Source: Paracoccaceae bacterium
GTDB lineage: Bacteria; Pseudomonadota; Alphaproteobacteria; Rhodobacterales; Rhodobacteraceae
Direction of reading: 5' to 3'
Length of the DNA stretch: 64,000 nt
NCBI GenBank assembly: GCA_029243395.1
Contig: JAQWSE010000012.1
Location: 186,001 to 250,000, forward strand
Position numbers and translations under genes: made by a program. Below are positions 9,076 through 18,111 of the stretch, piece after piece (within the stretch, counting starts at the first letter, position 1; every line of letters starts with the position of its first letter). The notes under the pieces are model-generated. The model saw only the letters and a list, made by a program, of their open reading frames with translations. It ran no database searches and was not told where the DNA came from.

Positions 9076-9519
9076 TCAGCCGCGCATTGGGCTGGGCAGA
9101 TACGCGTCAAATGGGTTAAATTTTACTTGGAATCGATTACCAGATCCCATCAAAGCTATTGTTAGTGCAATGATGGTTAGCGATGCAGGAAACTCCCAAC
9201 CGCCGCCTTCAGCAGAGAAGAGCCAGCCATTACCGATGTGAACAATGGTTGCACCCAGCATGATTGGCACTGATAAAGCTGCAGCAAGACGCGTCTGTAC
9301 TCCAAGAATCAAAGCGACGCCGCCTGCAATTTCACCAAAAATTGTTAGATAAGCAAAGAGGCTTGGTAAGCCTAAGCTTGCAAAATACCCAACCGTTCCA
9401 GCTACTGTGAAAACAGAAATTTTGAGCCATCCATGGGCAAGTAAAATGACACCAAAATGAATGCGCAATATGCTCAATCCCCATGATTGATCGAGTGAGT
9501 TAGATGATGTGTTTAACAT
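9076..9519 (-). CDS. DoxX-family membrane protein
   Basis: Small inner-membrane protein, 147 residues with four predicted helices, matching the DoxX family. Recognisable parts are LRIHFGVILLAHGWLKI near the N-terminus, the ASLGLP motif, FGEIAGGVALILGVQTRLAA and a WEFPA segment before the last helix. DoxX-like proteins support thiosulfate:quinone oxidation or thiol/oxidative-stress systems; its partner here is unknown. ATG 9519 is preferred over 9531 because GGAG lies six bases before it. It is the first gene of the operon divergent from the LysR gene, so it is probably the direct target of that regulator. Confidence 0.85.
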   Translation of the reverse strand: MLNTSSNSLDQSWGLSILRIHFGVILLAHGWLKISVFTVAGTVGYFASLGLPSLFAYLTIFGEIAGGVALILGVQTRLAAALSVPIMLGATIVHIGNGWLFSAEGGGWEFPASLTIIALTIALMGSGNRFQVKFNPFDAYLPSPMRG

Positions 9520-9531
9520 TGATTTCTCCAT

Positions 9532-9620
9532 TAGCTTGTTGACTGATGAATAATCTAATGAAATAAATTATTTTATAAATGTGTGCCTTGTTTAATAATA
9601 ATAAAAAAAAAGTTTATAAA
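9532..9620. promoter_or_regulatory. Divergent promoter region between doxX operon and lysR
   Basis: AT-rich spacer with the arms AATAAT and ATTATT separated by twelve bases (within about 9550-9575). This is the kind of dyad a LysR protein could bind. The arrangement lysR/operon is the standard divergent pair. No clean promoter hexamers are claimed. Confidence 0.4.
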
Positions 9621-10502
9621 ATGTTCTTTCATTCATCTTTCAATGTGCTTCGAACAATCCTTCAAGAAGGAAGTTTCACCAAGGCCGCCCAAAAGTTGAA
9701 CATCTCTGGCGCGGCGGTTGGCAAGCACGTCCAGATGCTGGAAAGTAAGATGAAACTCCGGCTCTTCCATCGCACCACAAGAACAATAACGCCAACAGAT
9801 GCTGCGATTAAAATCAGCGCAGCCGTTAGTCAGAGTGAAGAGCATCTCAATGGAGTTTTGGAGGAACTCGCTCAGGAACAATCAACCCCAACCGGCAGGT
9901 TGAAAATAAATGTCCCTATGTCTTACGGCGAATTGTTCTTGGCGAAGCCAATGGCTAAATTTGCAGCCGCGTATCCTGATGTCATTATTGATGTCGACTT
10001 TGATGATAAGCGTGTTCATCTGATTGAAGAAGGTTATGACCTTGTGGTCAGAATTGGCATCCTTGAAGATTCAGGGCTCATAGCTAAGCGCATTTCTGAC
10101 TTTCCTATTTTGATGTGTGCATCACCAAAACTTGCTCAAGAATTTGGAAACCCTAAAACTCCAAAAGACCTCTCAAATTGGCCTTTCATTTGTTATTCAA
10201 ACGCGACCCAACCTTCCCTCTGGTCATATAAAACTGATGAGGAAAAAAGCAGCTCAGTGAATCTCCGCCCATCGCTTTATGCTAATAGTGCGAGCATGAT
10301 GAAAGAGGCTTGCATTCAGGGCGTAGGCGCAGCGCTTCTTCCACAATTCAGTTGTGAAGCTGAGATCAAAAGTGGGGACTTGATTCAAATTCTGCCCAAA
10401 TACAAAACGGCTCCTGAACGCGGGGTCTATGTTATTTACCCCGACAAAAAGTTCATGCCGTTGAAAGTTAGAAAATTTATCGACATGCTTCAGCAAAATT
10501 AA
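9621..10502 (+). CDS. LysR-family transcriptional regulator
   Basis: DNA-binding regulator of about 293 residues. The N-terminal winged helix-turn-helix is clear (FTKAAQKLNISGAAVGKHVQ, then LRLFHRTTRTITPTDA), followed by a substrate-binding domain with the block GRLKINVPMSYGELFLAKPM. It belongs to the AaeR/DmlR-like group by its overall pattern. The start is uncertain: ATG 9621 places the HTH at the normal distance, while a GTG at 9579 would add 14 residues; neither has a good Shine-Dalgarno. It is transcribed away from doxX-pirin-nitroreductase and probably controls them in response to an aromatic or electrophilic signal (inference). Confidence 0.88.
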   Translation: MFFHSSFNVLRTILQEGSFTKAAQKLNISGAAVGKHVQMLESKMKLRLFHRTTRTITPTDAAIKISAAVSQSEEHLNGVLEELAQEQSTPTGRLKINVPMSYGELFLAKPMAKFAAAYPDVIIDVDFDDKRVHLIEEGYDLVVRIGILEDSGLIAKRISDFPILMCASPKLAQEFGNPKTPKDLSNWPFICYSNATQPSLWSYKTDEEKSSSVNLRPSLYANSASMMKEACIQGVGAALLPQFSCEAEIKSGDLIQILPKYKTAPERGVYVIYPDKKFMPLKVRKFIDMLQQN

Positions 10503-10600
10503 TTTTGGTGCAATCAAAAGTGTGTAATAGGTGTGTAACGGTAAAAACGCCTCAAAATCATTTTTGAAGCGCCACAATATATTGAAAATATTGAAAGAAA

Positions 10601-10645
10601 TGGTAGCGAAGGAGGGACTTGAACCCCCGACACAAGGATTATGAT
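10601..10645 (-). repeat. Right att repeat inside tRNA-Met
   Basis: Right copy of the 45-bp direct repeat that bounds the 3.1-kb island. It spans the CCA end to the anticodon loop of the intact tRNA. Confidence 0.9.
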
Positions 10646-10677
10646 TCCTCTGCTCTAACCACCTGAGCTACTTCGCC
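10601..10677 (-). tRNA. tRNA-Met (CAT), elongator type
   Basis: On the minus strand a complete cloverleaf: acceptor GGCGAAG pairing with CTTCGCT, D arm AGCTCAGGTGGTTAGAGC, anticodon stem GAGGA/TCCTT around loop ATCATAA (anticodon CAT), T arm GGGGGTTCAAGTCCCTC and encoded CCA. The sequence resembles alphaproteobacterial elongator tRNA-Met. Its 3' 45 bases are repeated at 7482-7526, so it served as an integration site and was restored on insertion. Confidence 0.95.
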
Positions 10678-10753
10678 ATCCTGAGCTTCGGTTTGTAATT
10701 TAAGCGTACAGTTAAGTCAAGTTGTGGATCTAGGAAGTGTAGAAACAAATTGG

Positions 10754-11614
10754 TCATTGAAATTCCCGCAAGGCTATGGCAATCGCACCCTCTAGAGCAT
10801 CACCTTTGGGAGGAATAGCAGAATCCTTAAAGACCTTGCTCAAATGGGGTAAAAAAAGGTTACCTAGGCCACCTATTAAACAGAATGGTTTTTTTGAAGA
10901 AAATCCAGTTGCTATAAGTGCTTTTTCAATGATCCTGGATTCGGAATCAATGATATTCCGAGCATTGTGATCGTTATTTTGTAATGCTTCAAATACTTGT
11001 GGTGCATAAAGTGCATAATCTTTTGGTTGAAATGATTTTGTTTTCTCAACCATTAGTTTGATATCATTATCAAAATTTCTGAGTAAGTCTAAGGTCACAT
11101 CGGAGTGCTTTTCCAAACCATCATGGCACCTGATTGATAATCGCATTAATTCCTTACCTAACTTAGAACCAGAACCATCATCGCTCAGGTTAAATCCCCA
11201 TCCTCCAATTAGTTTTGTACTACCATTTTTTCTACCAACAAATACTGAACCAGTTCCTAAAGCGCCAATACAGCCATCCGAAGGACCAATGGCGCCTTCA
11301 AGCGTTATTTCACCATCATTAAGTATAATATTTTTTGAAAATGGTAAATTCTTGGCTAGCTCTTCAGCATAATTTCCGAGGTTTGATCCGGCTAAACCTA
11401 ACACAGCAAAGCTATTGGTTAGCTCATTTTTAGAAATCTTTGCTGATTTCAGAGCCTTTAGGCATGTTTCAAGTATATTTTTCCTAGCTTTAATGAATGA
11501 AGTTTCAATATTAGCTGGACCACCTTCAGATTTTGCCAATATCTGACCCGTCTGTGAGGTCAAGGCAACTCGGCACCCGGTTCCTCCTCCATCTACTCCG
11601 AAAATATACTTCAT
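10754..11614 (-). CDS. BadF/BcrA-family kinase, N-acetylglucosamine-kinase-like
   Basis: ASKHA-fold ATPase of about 286 residues. The phosphate-1 motif FGVDGGGTGCRVAL is at the very N-terminus, phosphate-2-like GALGTGSVFVG and GGWGFNLSDDGSGSKLG mid-protein, and an adenosine motif (CLIGGLGN) near the C-terminus. This pattern fits N-acetylglucosamine/glucosamine kinases (GspK-like) that feed amino-sugar recycling. ATG 11614 is chosen because it puts the phosphate motif at residue 5; a TTG at 11671 overlapping the preceding stop would add 19 unsupported residues. It follows the diheme cytochrome gene on the same strand. Confidence 0.82.
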   Translation of the reverse strand: MKYIFGVDGGGTGCRVALTSQTGQILAKSEGGPANIETSFIKARKNILETCLKALKSAKISKNELTNSFAVLGLAGSNLGNYAEELAKNLPFSKNIILNDGEITLEGAIGPSDGCIGALGTGSVFVGRKNGSTKLIGGWGFNLSDDGSGSKLGKELMRLSIRCHDGLEKHSDVTLDLLRNFDNDIKLMVEKTKSFQPKDYALYAPQVFEALQNNDHNARNIIDSESRIIEKALIATGFSSKKPFCLIGGLGNLFLPHLSKVFKDSAIPPKGDALEGAIAIALREFQ

Positions 11615-11667
11615 TATACTAAATTTTTTCTCCCGTATTTGATTATAATATCTAACACTCAGTTTTA

Positions 11668-12576
11668 TCAATCGCTTGATATTTGCTTTACCGATTTCAG
11701 ATATTTTGCAATGGAAGTTAAGTCATCCCTAGATAATTTAGACAAGTTTGAAATTACTGATACCATTTGACCTCCTGCACTATCAAAATCCGGGGTGAAC
11801 CCTGTCTCGAGGTAATTAACAATGTCTTCTTCTGTCCATTCTAGGATCCCCGTTTGATCAGGGGTAATATTTGGTGCTCTTCCTTTATTTTTGATTGTTT
11901 TGGAGCCAGCCAAATGTAGATCATATTTGAATCCACCAAGGGATGATCGGGGGGTATGACACTCTGCACAATGTCCCAACACTTCAACGAGATATTGGCC
12001 TCTTGATTTTATAACCATAGGACTTTTATCATTATAGAAATATAATTGTTTCCACAGTCCTACAGCACGTCTTATGGAGAAAGGAAAAATTAGTTGATGT
12101 TGTTTGGTTAGCTTATTTGAAGGCTCAAAGCTCATCATAAAACGATAAAGATCAGCGATATCTTTATCCTTCATACCTTGATATGAGGTATAGGGAAAAA
12201 CCGGGTAATAATGGGTGCCTTTTGGGCTGATTCCGTTTCTAAGGGCATTGGAGAATTCGACCAGGCTCCAGGATCCAATCCCATGATCCTTATCGGGAGA
12301 AATGTTAGGAGAAAAAAAGGTGCCAAATTCGGTCTCTAGAGCTAGTCCCCCTGCCGTTAATTTGGTTGATGAAGTTGAATCGGGGTCCTCATGACAACTG
12401 CCGCAACCACTCGCATAGAATATTAATTCACCATTTTCTTCATCGTACGCATACTTTTTTACCTCTAAATGGTATTCATTTTTAGAATTTGGTTGTGACA
12501 AAGTAAATAACAAAGCAGTAACTGTCAGAGTTAGCAGTGCAAACCCTATCAGGTATTTTTTTTGCCAGTTACTCAT
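11668..12576 (-). CDS. Membrane-anchored diheme cytochrome c
   Basis: 302-residue protein with one N-terminal membrane helix (about 8-27) and two c-type heme motifs, CGSCH at 58-62 and CAECH at 203-207. The body would therefore be periplasmic. Each half has the downstream features of class I cytochrome domains (for example QGMKDKDIADLYRFM). Its build resembles the cytochrome subunits that carry electrons from periplasmic dehydrogenases to the respiratory chain, but no dehydrogenase gene is adjacent. It is coupled tightly to the upstream cytochrome c'-like gene (2-bp gap), so the two hemoproteins are probably co-expressed. Confidence 0.87.
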   Translation of the reverse strand: MSNWQKKYLIGFALLTLTVTALLFTLSQPNSKNEYHLEVKKYAYDEENGELIFYASGCGSCHEDPDSTSSTKLTAGGLALETEFGTFFSPNISPDKDHGIGSWSLVEFSNALRNGISPKGTHYYPVFPYTSYQGMKDKDIADLYRFMMSFEPSNKLTKQHQLIFPFSIRRAVGLWKQLYFYNDKSPMVIKSRGQYLVEVLGHCAECHTPRSSLGGFKYDLHLAGSKTIKNKGRAPNITPDQTGILEWTEEDIVNYLETGFTPDFDSAGGQMVSVISNLSKLSRDDLTSIAKYLKSVKQISSD

Positions 12577-12578
12577 AT

Positions 12579-13013
12579 TTATTTCATACGATAAACCTGG
12601 TGGCAGCTTTTACAATTGCTGGCAACTTCAGTAAATAAAGGTTGAAATTGCTCCAATGACTCAGGTTCTGCATCTAATGTAGCCTCAACATCTGACAAAA
12701 ACTTGGCCAATGCTTTCTCAAAGCCAGGTCTATCTGTCCAAATAGTTTCAGCAGCTTCTGAGTGAACACCTACTTCCGGTTGGCTAGGGAAATAGGTAGC
12801 ATAGGGTTTAGCAGCTTCCAGCATTTGCTCCAGCAGCGAAATAACGAGAAAGTCATCATATTCCGATTTGCCTTTAGCCATCGGAAACAATACCTTCACA
12901 ACTTCTCTAACTTGTTGCATAGCATTCTGCCTATCTTTAACCTTCTGTTCGCTGGATACTGCTGGGAAGGTCCCAAGTCCGATTACAATTAAGGCTAAAT
13001 AAAGTTTCTTCAT
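12579..13013 (-). CDS. Class II cytochrome c (c'/c556 type)
   Basis: 144-residue periplasmic cytochrome. It has a signal peptide (MKKLYLALIVIGLGTFPAVSS) and, as in all class II cytochromes, a single heme motif at the C-terminus, CKSCHQVYR. The body is predicted to be a four-helix bundle. Such proteins carry electrons or bind NO/CO. It is transcribed just before the diheme cytochrome gene and the start has a purine-rich region upstream (AGGAAGAT in the minus-strand leader). Confidence 0.88.
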   Translation of the reverse strand: MKKLYLALIVIGLGTFPAVSSEQKVKDRQNAMQQVREVVKVLFPMAKGKSEYDDFLVISLLEQMLEAAKPYATYFPSQPEVGVHSEAAETIWTDRPGFEKALAKFLSDVEATLDAEPESLEQFQPLFTEVASNCKSCHQVYRMK

Positions 13014-13116
13014 ATAAAATCTTCCTAAAATTAGGTCACAAGTATAATATTACTTTAATATTTTAAAGACGATATATCCTATGACAATTCAGTGTAATTT
13101 ATAGCAAAAATTTTTA

Positions 13117-14130
13117 TTAACCACCAGTGTGGCTCATGTAACGAGGCATTTGTCCCAAAATTTTCTGCCTGGAATAATCAAAATCATGCCCTTTTGGTTT
13201 TCTATCCACGGCATTTCTAATTCTATTTCTTAATAGTTCATCATTTTCTGAATTTGCTCTTAACGCAGATCTTAAATCTGCGTCTTCTTCCTGCCCTAGG
13301 CACATAAATAATTGTCCTGTGCAAGTTAACCTAACTCTATTACATGACTCACAGAAATTGTGTGTTAGCGGGGTAATGAAACCAATTTTCTGTTGAGTTT
13401 CGCGAACTCTCACATAACGGGCTGGTCCACCAGTTGATATGTCCAAGTCTTCTAAAGTCCATTTTTTTGTTAATTCCGTTCTCAAATCCTTAAGTGACCA
13501 GTATTGGTCTAATCTATCTTCTGAGCCGAAATCACCCATGGGCATGACTTCTATGAAAGTAAGGTCAAAGCCTTCATCCCCGCACCATTGTACAAATTTG
13601 TGAAGTTCTTCTTCATTTGTTTTCCTCAATGCCACGGTATTAATCTTGATTCTTAATCCAGCGGATTTTGCTGCTTTTATCCCTTTCAAGACCTGATCTA
13701 GTCTTCCCCAGCGAGTTATTCTTTTAAATTTTTCTGAATCCAGTGTATCCAATGAAATATTCACCCGTTCCATTCCCAAATCTACCAAGGGTTGAGCAAA
13801 CCTAGCGAGTTGACTACCATTCGTTGTCAGAGTTAATTCTGAAAGCTTTCCGGAAATTAAATGCCTTGAAATGGCTTGAAAGAAACTTAATATATTTCTT
13901 CTCACGAGAGGTTCTCCGCCTGTAACACGGATCTTCCTTATACCCATATCTATGAAAACAGAGCAGACTTTGTCTAGCTCTTCCAGAGTTAGTAGATCCT
14001 TTTTTGGCAAGAATTGCATTTTCTCTGACATGCAGTAGACGCACCGAAAATCGCATCTATCAGTAACAGAAACTCTTAAATAAGAAATAGTTCTGTTGAA
14101 GGGATCAATAAGTGGCGATGGCTTCTTCAT
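13117..14130 (-). CDS. moaA: GTP 3',8-cyclase (molybdenum cofactor biosynthesis)
   Basis: Radical-SAM enzyme that turns GTP into 3',8-cyclo-GTP, the first step of molybdopterin synthesis. The N-terminal SAM cluster is CDFRCVYC (C26, C30, C33) and the C-terminal GTP-binding cluster is C260, C263 and C277 (CX2CX13C). It ends in the conserved Gly-Gly tail that is essential in MoaA. It is 337 residues, normal length. It lies 94 bp downstream of glmU on the same strand; no other moa genes are nearby. Confidence 0.96.
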   Translation of the reverse strand: MKKPSPLIDPFNRTISYLRVSVTDRCDFRCVYCMSEKMQFLPKKDLLTLEELDKVCSVFIDMGIRKIRVTGGEPLVRRNILSFFQAISRHLISGKLSELTLTTNGSQLARFAQPLVDLGMERVNISLDTLDSEKFKRITRWGRLDQVLKGIKAAKSAGLRIKINTVALRKTNEEELHKFVQWCGDEGFDLTFIEVMPMGDFGSEDRLDQYWSLKDLRTELTKKWTLEDLDISTGGPARYVRVRETQQKIGFITPLTHNFCESCNRVRLTCTGQLFMCLGQEEDADLRSALRANSENDELLRNRIRNAVDRKPKGHDFDYSRQKILGQMPRYMSHTGG

Positions 14131-14224
14131 GATCTTTACCTAAGTTTCTTGTCTTTGTGACATATTAATGTCTTTATAACTGTTTGAAACAATTTTCAAC
14201 CCAACTTAGTACACTTTTTGTGAG

Positions 14225-15526
14225 TCACTTTTTTGGTTTGTTAATTTGCCGACTTCTCCCCAATGCGAGAGTTTCTTTGGAAACATTATCCGTTATGGTG
14301 GATCCCGCTCCTATTATCACTTTGTCCCCTATCTTTAGAGGAGCGATTAGTGAGACGTTTGATCCTATGAATGAGTTTTCACCAACTTCTATACTATTCT
14401 TGGAAGTCCCATCATAGTTACAGAATATAGTACCTGCACCAACATTAGTTTGCGCTCCAATCGATGCATCTCCTATATAGGCTAAGTGGTTGGCTTTGAC
14501 ATTTTTATTTAGCTTTGATTTTTTTATTTCTACGAAATTTCCAACCCTGACACCTTCATCCAAGGTGGTTTCTGGTCGAATTCGTGCAAATGGCCCTATG
14601 ATTACATCAGGTTTAACGAGGCATCCCTCAAGGTAAGAAAAGGATCGTATCCTTACATTTTTTCGTACTCTCACGGCAGGTCCAAAAATAATATTTGGCT
14701 CAACGACTGTGTCTGCACCCAATTCTGTGTCGTAGGAGAAATAAACTGTTGAGGGATCTATCAAGGTAGTCCCTTTTCTCATCACCTCTGCTCTCTTCAA
14801 ATTTTGAAAACATTCCTCTACTTTGGCTAGATCTGAGCGATCATTGACCCCGTGAGCTTCGTTTTCAGGACAGCTAGCAGTTTGCACAACCATATTTTCT
14901 TGCCTTACTAAAGTAACAAGGTCAGTTAAATAAAACTCTCCTGAGGCATTCTTATTGGAAACTTTCTCCAAAAAAGAAAAGAACAAATTAGTATCTGCGA
15001 TCATTATACCGGAATTACAAAATTTAATGGCTTGTTCTTCCGTCGTTGCGTCAGTTGCTTCTACTATCTTCTCCAGATCTCCAGTACCGTCTAATATCAA
15101 TCTACCGTAACTTCTTGGATTTACTGAATGAAAGCCTAGTACTGCTAGATCGGCCCCATTCTTTCTTAATTCGATTAGCTTTTTTATTGATTCATCGGAA
15201 ATTAGAGGGCAGTCCCCATATAAGATTAATAAGTCCCCAGACTGATGCGCAAAATGGTTTTTTGCACAAAGAACAGCATGGGCAGTTCCTAATTGCTCTG
15301 ATTGTTCAAGTATCTCCACTTCAGCTTGGAAGCTTTTAATACTTTTTTTTAATTGGGAGGAATTTTTCCCTACAACTACGCTAATCCTTTGAGCCTTAAT
15401 GCTTTTGGCTAATTTTATAGGATAGTAAATCATTGGGACATTGCCAACTTCGTGCAGGACTTTTGGATGCTGTGAGTTCATCCTTGACCCTTTACCCGCG
15501 GCTAGGATTAAAACCGAAAGAGACAT
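14225..15526 (-). CDS. glmU: Bifunctional GlmU (UDP-GlcNAc synthesis)
   Basis: Two-domain enzyme that acetylates glucosamine-1-phosphate and couples it to UTP for peptidoglycan and lipopolysaccharide precursors. The N-terminal uridylyltransferase has LILAAGKGSRM, and the C-terminal left-handed beta-helix shows hexapeptide repeats and the acetyl-CoA-site block NVGAGTIFCNYDG. ATG 15526 (433 residues) has AGGAA eight bases upstream and gives the standard N-terminus; the frame extends to 15544. Slightly shorter than E. coli GlmU, as usual in alphaproteobacteria. It is divergent from the HAD phosphatase gene. Confidence 0.95.
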   Translation of the reverse strand: MSLSVLILAAGKGSRMNSQHPKVLHEVGNVPMIYYPIKLAKSIKAQRISVVVGKNSSQLKKSIKSFQAEVEILEQSEQLGTAHAVLCAKNHFAHQSGDLLILYGDCPLISDESIKKLIELRKNGADLAVLGFHSVNPRSYGRLILDGTGDLEKIVEATDATTEEQAIKFCNSGIMIADTNLFFSFLEKVSNKNASGEFYLTDLVTLVRQENMVVQTASCPENEAHGVNDRSDLAKVEECFQNLKRAEVMRKGTTLIDPSTVYFSYDTELGADTVVEPNIIFGPAVRVRKNVRIRSFSYLEGCLVKPDVIIGPFARIRPETTLDEGVRVGNFVEIKKSKLNKNVKANHLAYIGDASIGAQTNVGAGTIFCNYDGTSKNSIEVGENSFIGSNVSLIAPLKIGDKVIIGAGSTITDNVSKETLALGRSRQINKPKK

Positions 15527-15620
15527 TTTATCTTTCCTGGACATTTCTTGTTAGTTATTAATAACATTAGCATTATACAAGTAAAAGAACTTATTCATTT
15601 TTGGCTGGGGTAGTAAATCT

Positions 15621-16298
15621 GTGAAGGCTGCAATTTTTGATTTAGATGGAACTCTAGCTGATACTGCTTTAGATCTCATGCTCGCAGGAAATGCTACTTT
15701 TGAGGATATGGGAATAGAGTACCGACTGCAAAAGGATAGAGATGAAAATGTGGCATCTCGGGGAGGTAAGAGTACTATAAGGCATGGTCTTAAAAAAGCT
15801 TTTGGACATGCTGAGGAAGAAAAAGTTCATGCCTTATACCCTAATTTCTTGAAAAATTATGAAAACGTCATTGATGTCAATTCTATCTTATATGAAGGTA
15901 CATTGGAAGTCTTACAGAGCTTATTGAAATTAGATATTTTACTTGGAATTTGTACAAATAAACCAATAAAACAAGCTCACATGCTTCTAGATATATTAGG
16001 CATTTCTCACTATTTTAAAGGGGTAGTTGGTCCAGACACATTAGGTATAGCAAAACCTAACCCAGAACCCCTAAATAGAGTCATTGAGATGCTTGGTGCA
16101 AAACCAAAATGTTCTGTTCTTGTTGGTGATACCAATACGGATTTTTTAACTAGCGTGGCTGCAGATGTTCCTTTCATTCTAACAACTTATGGTCATGGAG
16201 TTCAGTACCAAGGCCTAAACAGATCTTGCACGCCATATCTCGCAAACACACCTATGGATATACCAGGATTGATTTTTGAAATTCTAAAAAAGTGTTGA
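15621..16298 (+). CDS. HAD-superfamily phosphatase, phosphoglycolate-phosphatase-like
   Basis: 225-residue hydrolase with all HAD motifs: I FDLDGTLADT (nucleophile and acid aspartates at 7 and 9), II CTNKP, III lysine in AKPNPEP, IV VGDTNTDFLTS. A helical cap domain lies between residues 15 and 85. It is closest in pattern to Gph, which removes 2-phosphoglycolate formed in DNA repair. The start is GTG. It is divergent from glmU, an arrangement often seen in alphaproteobacteria for a gph-like gene. Substrate assignment is by family only. Confidence 0.83.
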   Translation: MKAAIFDLDGTLADTALDLMLAGNATFEDMGIEYRLQKDRDENVASRGGKSTIRHGLKKAFGHAEEEKVHALYPNFLKNYENVIDVNSILYEGTLEVLQSLLKLDILLGICTNKPIKQAHMLLDILGISHYFKGVVGPDTLGIAKPNPEPLNRVIEMLGAKPKCSVLVGDTNTDFLTSVAADVPFILTTYGHGVQYQGLNRSCTPYLANTPMDIPGLIFEILKKC

Positions 16299-16348
16299 AT
16301 TTTATTTAATATTACTTATGGTCACCATTAAAGTATAAAGGACTTTTA

Positions 16349-16422
16349 GCGGGTGTAGCTCAATGGTAGAGCAGCAGCCTTCCAAGCTGAATACGTGGGT
16401 TCGATTCCCATCACCCGCTCCA
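16349..16422 (+). tRNA. tRNA-Gly (TCC)
   Basis: Complete cloverleaf: acceptor GCGGGTG/CACCCGC, D arm AGCTCAATGGTAGAGC, anticodon loop CTTCCAA (anticodon TCC), T arm GTGGGTTCGATTCCCAT and encoded CCA. No repeat of its 3' end was seen nearby. Confidence 0.95.
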
Positions 16423-16595
16423 GAGCTTGAAAACAAAACATGCCCTAATCATGTTAATAGTATTTGCTTATAGTACGGTGAGATGTAGCGTTATAGATGC
16501 AGATTTCCAATTTGGAAGATATCCGCTTTAATTGGTAGAATCGTTCGGTATGACATGATTGTAGTAAGTGGATTAAAATTATTATAGTATGAAAT

Positions 16596-17978
16596 ATGGT
16601 ATCTAGGATAACTGAATTATCTTGTTTTAAAGCTTACGATGTTCGTGGGGAATTAGGAAAAAACTTCGATAAGAACATCTGTTACAGGATAGCAAGAGCT
16701 TTCGTGCAAGCTCTTAATGCAAAAACCGTTGTGCTTGGTAGAGATATTCGTCAGACTTCTCCTGAGTTGGCTCAGGCTATTACAGAAGGGTTGATTGATG
16801 AAGGTGCGATCGTTTTAGATATTGGTTTGGCAGGTACTGAAGAAATGTATTGGGGAACCACATTTTTTGATGCCTGTGGCGGTATTGAAGTAACGGCGTC
16901 GCATAACCCAATTAATTTCAATGGCCTTAAGATGGTTAAGTCAGGTTCTAGACCTTTAGATCCTGAAACAGACTTTATTAAAATCAAAAAAATTGCCGAA
17001 TCTGATCAATTTAATGAAGTTAAATTGAAAGGACGTAGAGTAGACAAGGGTAGTGAACTCAAGAAAGCTTATATTGCAAAATTACTTACGTTTGTTGAGG
17101 CAAATGTTATTCCTAGTATGAAAATCATGGTTAATTCTGGTAATGGTGCGGCTGGACCAACATTTGATCTGCTAGAATTAGCTTTATCAAAAATCACAAA
17201 CAAATTAACCTTCGATAAGGTTCATCACATTCCAGACAGCTCTTTTCCAAATGGTATTCCTAATCCCTTGTTGTCTGAGAACCACCTAGAGAATAAAGAT
17301 TTAATTATTAAGGCCGGTGCCAATATGGGAATTGCTTTTGACGGTGATTTTGATCGGTGCTTTTTCTTTGATGAGAACGGTGATTTTGTACCTGGGCAGT
17401 ATATAGTTGGTCTATTAGCCGAGACATTTTTACTTAAGGAACCTGGTGCAACAATTATTCATGATCATCGCGTCATTTGGAATATTCAACATGTAATCAA
17501 TAAATGTGGGGGATTAGCAAAAAGTTCTCAGACTGGGCATGCCTTCATCAAGCAATCAATGAGAGAGAACGTTGCTTTATATGGTGGAGAAATTTCTGCC
17601 CATCATTATTTTCGAGATTTTGCTTATTGTGATAGCGGAATGATTCCATGGCTCTTGATTGTTGAACTAATGGGAAGAACGGGCAAACCGCTTTCGGAGT
17701 TAGTAAAGATTCAAAGAACAATGTTTCCTAGCTCTGGGGAAATTAATTTTAAGCTAAAGAATCCCAAATCTTCAATTCAAAAAGTTTTAAATTTTTATGC
17801 AGATCAAATTTCAGCTAAGGATGAATTTGATGGCTTAAGCCTTATCTTTGATAATTGGCGACTCAACCTTAGATGCTCAAATACTGAGCCATTGGTCAGG
17901 TTGAATATTGAGAGCCGTGGAAACGGCGAGTTAATCAAAGAAAAAATTGCTGAGGTTAAGAAAATTTTATACAAATGA
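16596..17978 (+). CDS. Phosphomannomutase/phosphoglucomutase
   Basis: 460-residue alpha-D-phosphohexomutase that interconverts hexose-1- and 6-phosphates for nucleotide-sugar and envelope polysaccharide synthesis. The four family sites are present: the phosphoserine loop TASHNP, the Mg site DGDFDRC, the sugar loop GGEISAHHYF and the C-terminal phosphate loop RCSNTEPLVRLNIES. The GEISAHH loop is typical of bifunctional ManB/AlgC-type enzymes that accept both mannose and glucose phosphates. It is not in an obvious operon; a 173-bp spacer separates it from tRNA-Gly. Confidence 0.93.
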   Translation: MVSRITELSCFKAYDVRGELGKNFDKNICYRIARAFVQALNAKTVVLGRDIRQTSPELAQAITEGLIDEGAIVLDIGLAGTEEMYWGTTFFDACGGIEVTASHNPINFNGLKMVKSGSRPLDPETDFIKIKKIAESDQFNEVKLKGRRVDKGSELKKAYIAKLLTFVEANVIPSMKIMVNSGNGAAGPTFDLLELALSKITNKLTFDKVHHIPDSSFPNGIPNPLLSENHLENKDLIIKAGANMGIAFDGDFDRCFFFDENGDFVPGQYIVGLLAETFLLKEPGATIIHDHRVIWNIQHVINKCGGLAKSSQTGHAFIKQSMRENVALYGGEISAHHYFRDFAYCDSGMIPWLLIVELMGRTGKPLSELVKIQRTMFPSSGEINFKLKNPKSSIQKVLNFYADQISAKDEFDGLSLIFDNWRLNLRCSNTEPLVRLNIESRGNGELIKEKIAEVKKILYK

Positions 17979-18049
17979 TTTTGATTATTTGGTATGACCA
18001 GCAGCACATTTGAAGTGACCTTCTGAATTCATAATTTGTAGATGTTTTC

Positions 18050-18078
18050 TTGACAGTTGCGAGTGATTTGCATTAACA
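18050..18078 (+). promoter_or_regulatory. Possible promoter of the metal ABC operon
   Basis: TTGACA (18050-18055), a 17-base spacer and TTAACA (weak -10, 18073-18078). The spacer contains TTGCGAGTGATTTGCA, an imperfect dyad of the TGCAA-type that Mur/Fur proteins use in alphaproteobacteria. Placement 34 bases before the sitA-like start fits, but the -10 is poor. Confidence 0.4.
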
Positions 18079-18111
18079 ATTGGCGAGCCACTAAGAATGA
18101 GTTGATTTTTT

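Larger units (their letters stand above)
7527..10600. mobile_element. Mini genomic island in tRNA-Met without integrase
   Basis: About 3.1 kb lying exactly between the two 45-bp repeats. It carries a nitroreductase, a pirin and a DoxX gene in one direction and a LysR regulator in the other. No integrase, transposase or phage gene is present, so it would depend on a helper element or is a deletion remnant. A doublet of GTGTGTAA-like words sits about 60 bp inside each end, as expected for integrase arm-binding sites. Boundaries are clear; mobility is inferred. Confidence 0.75.
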
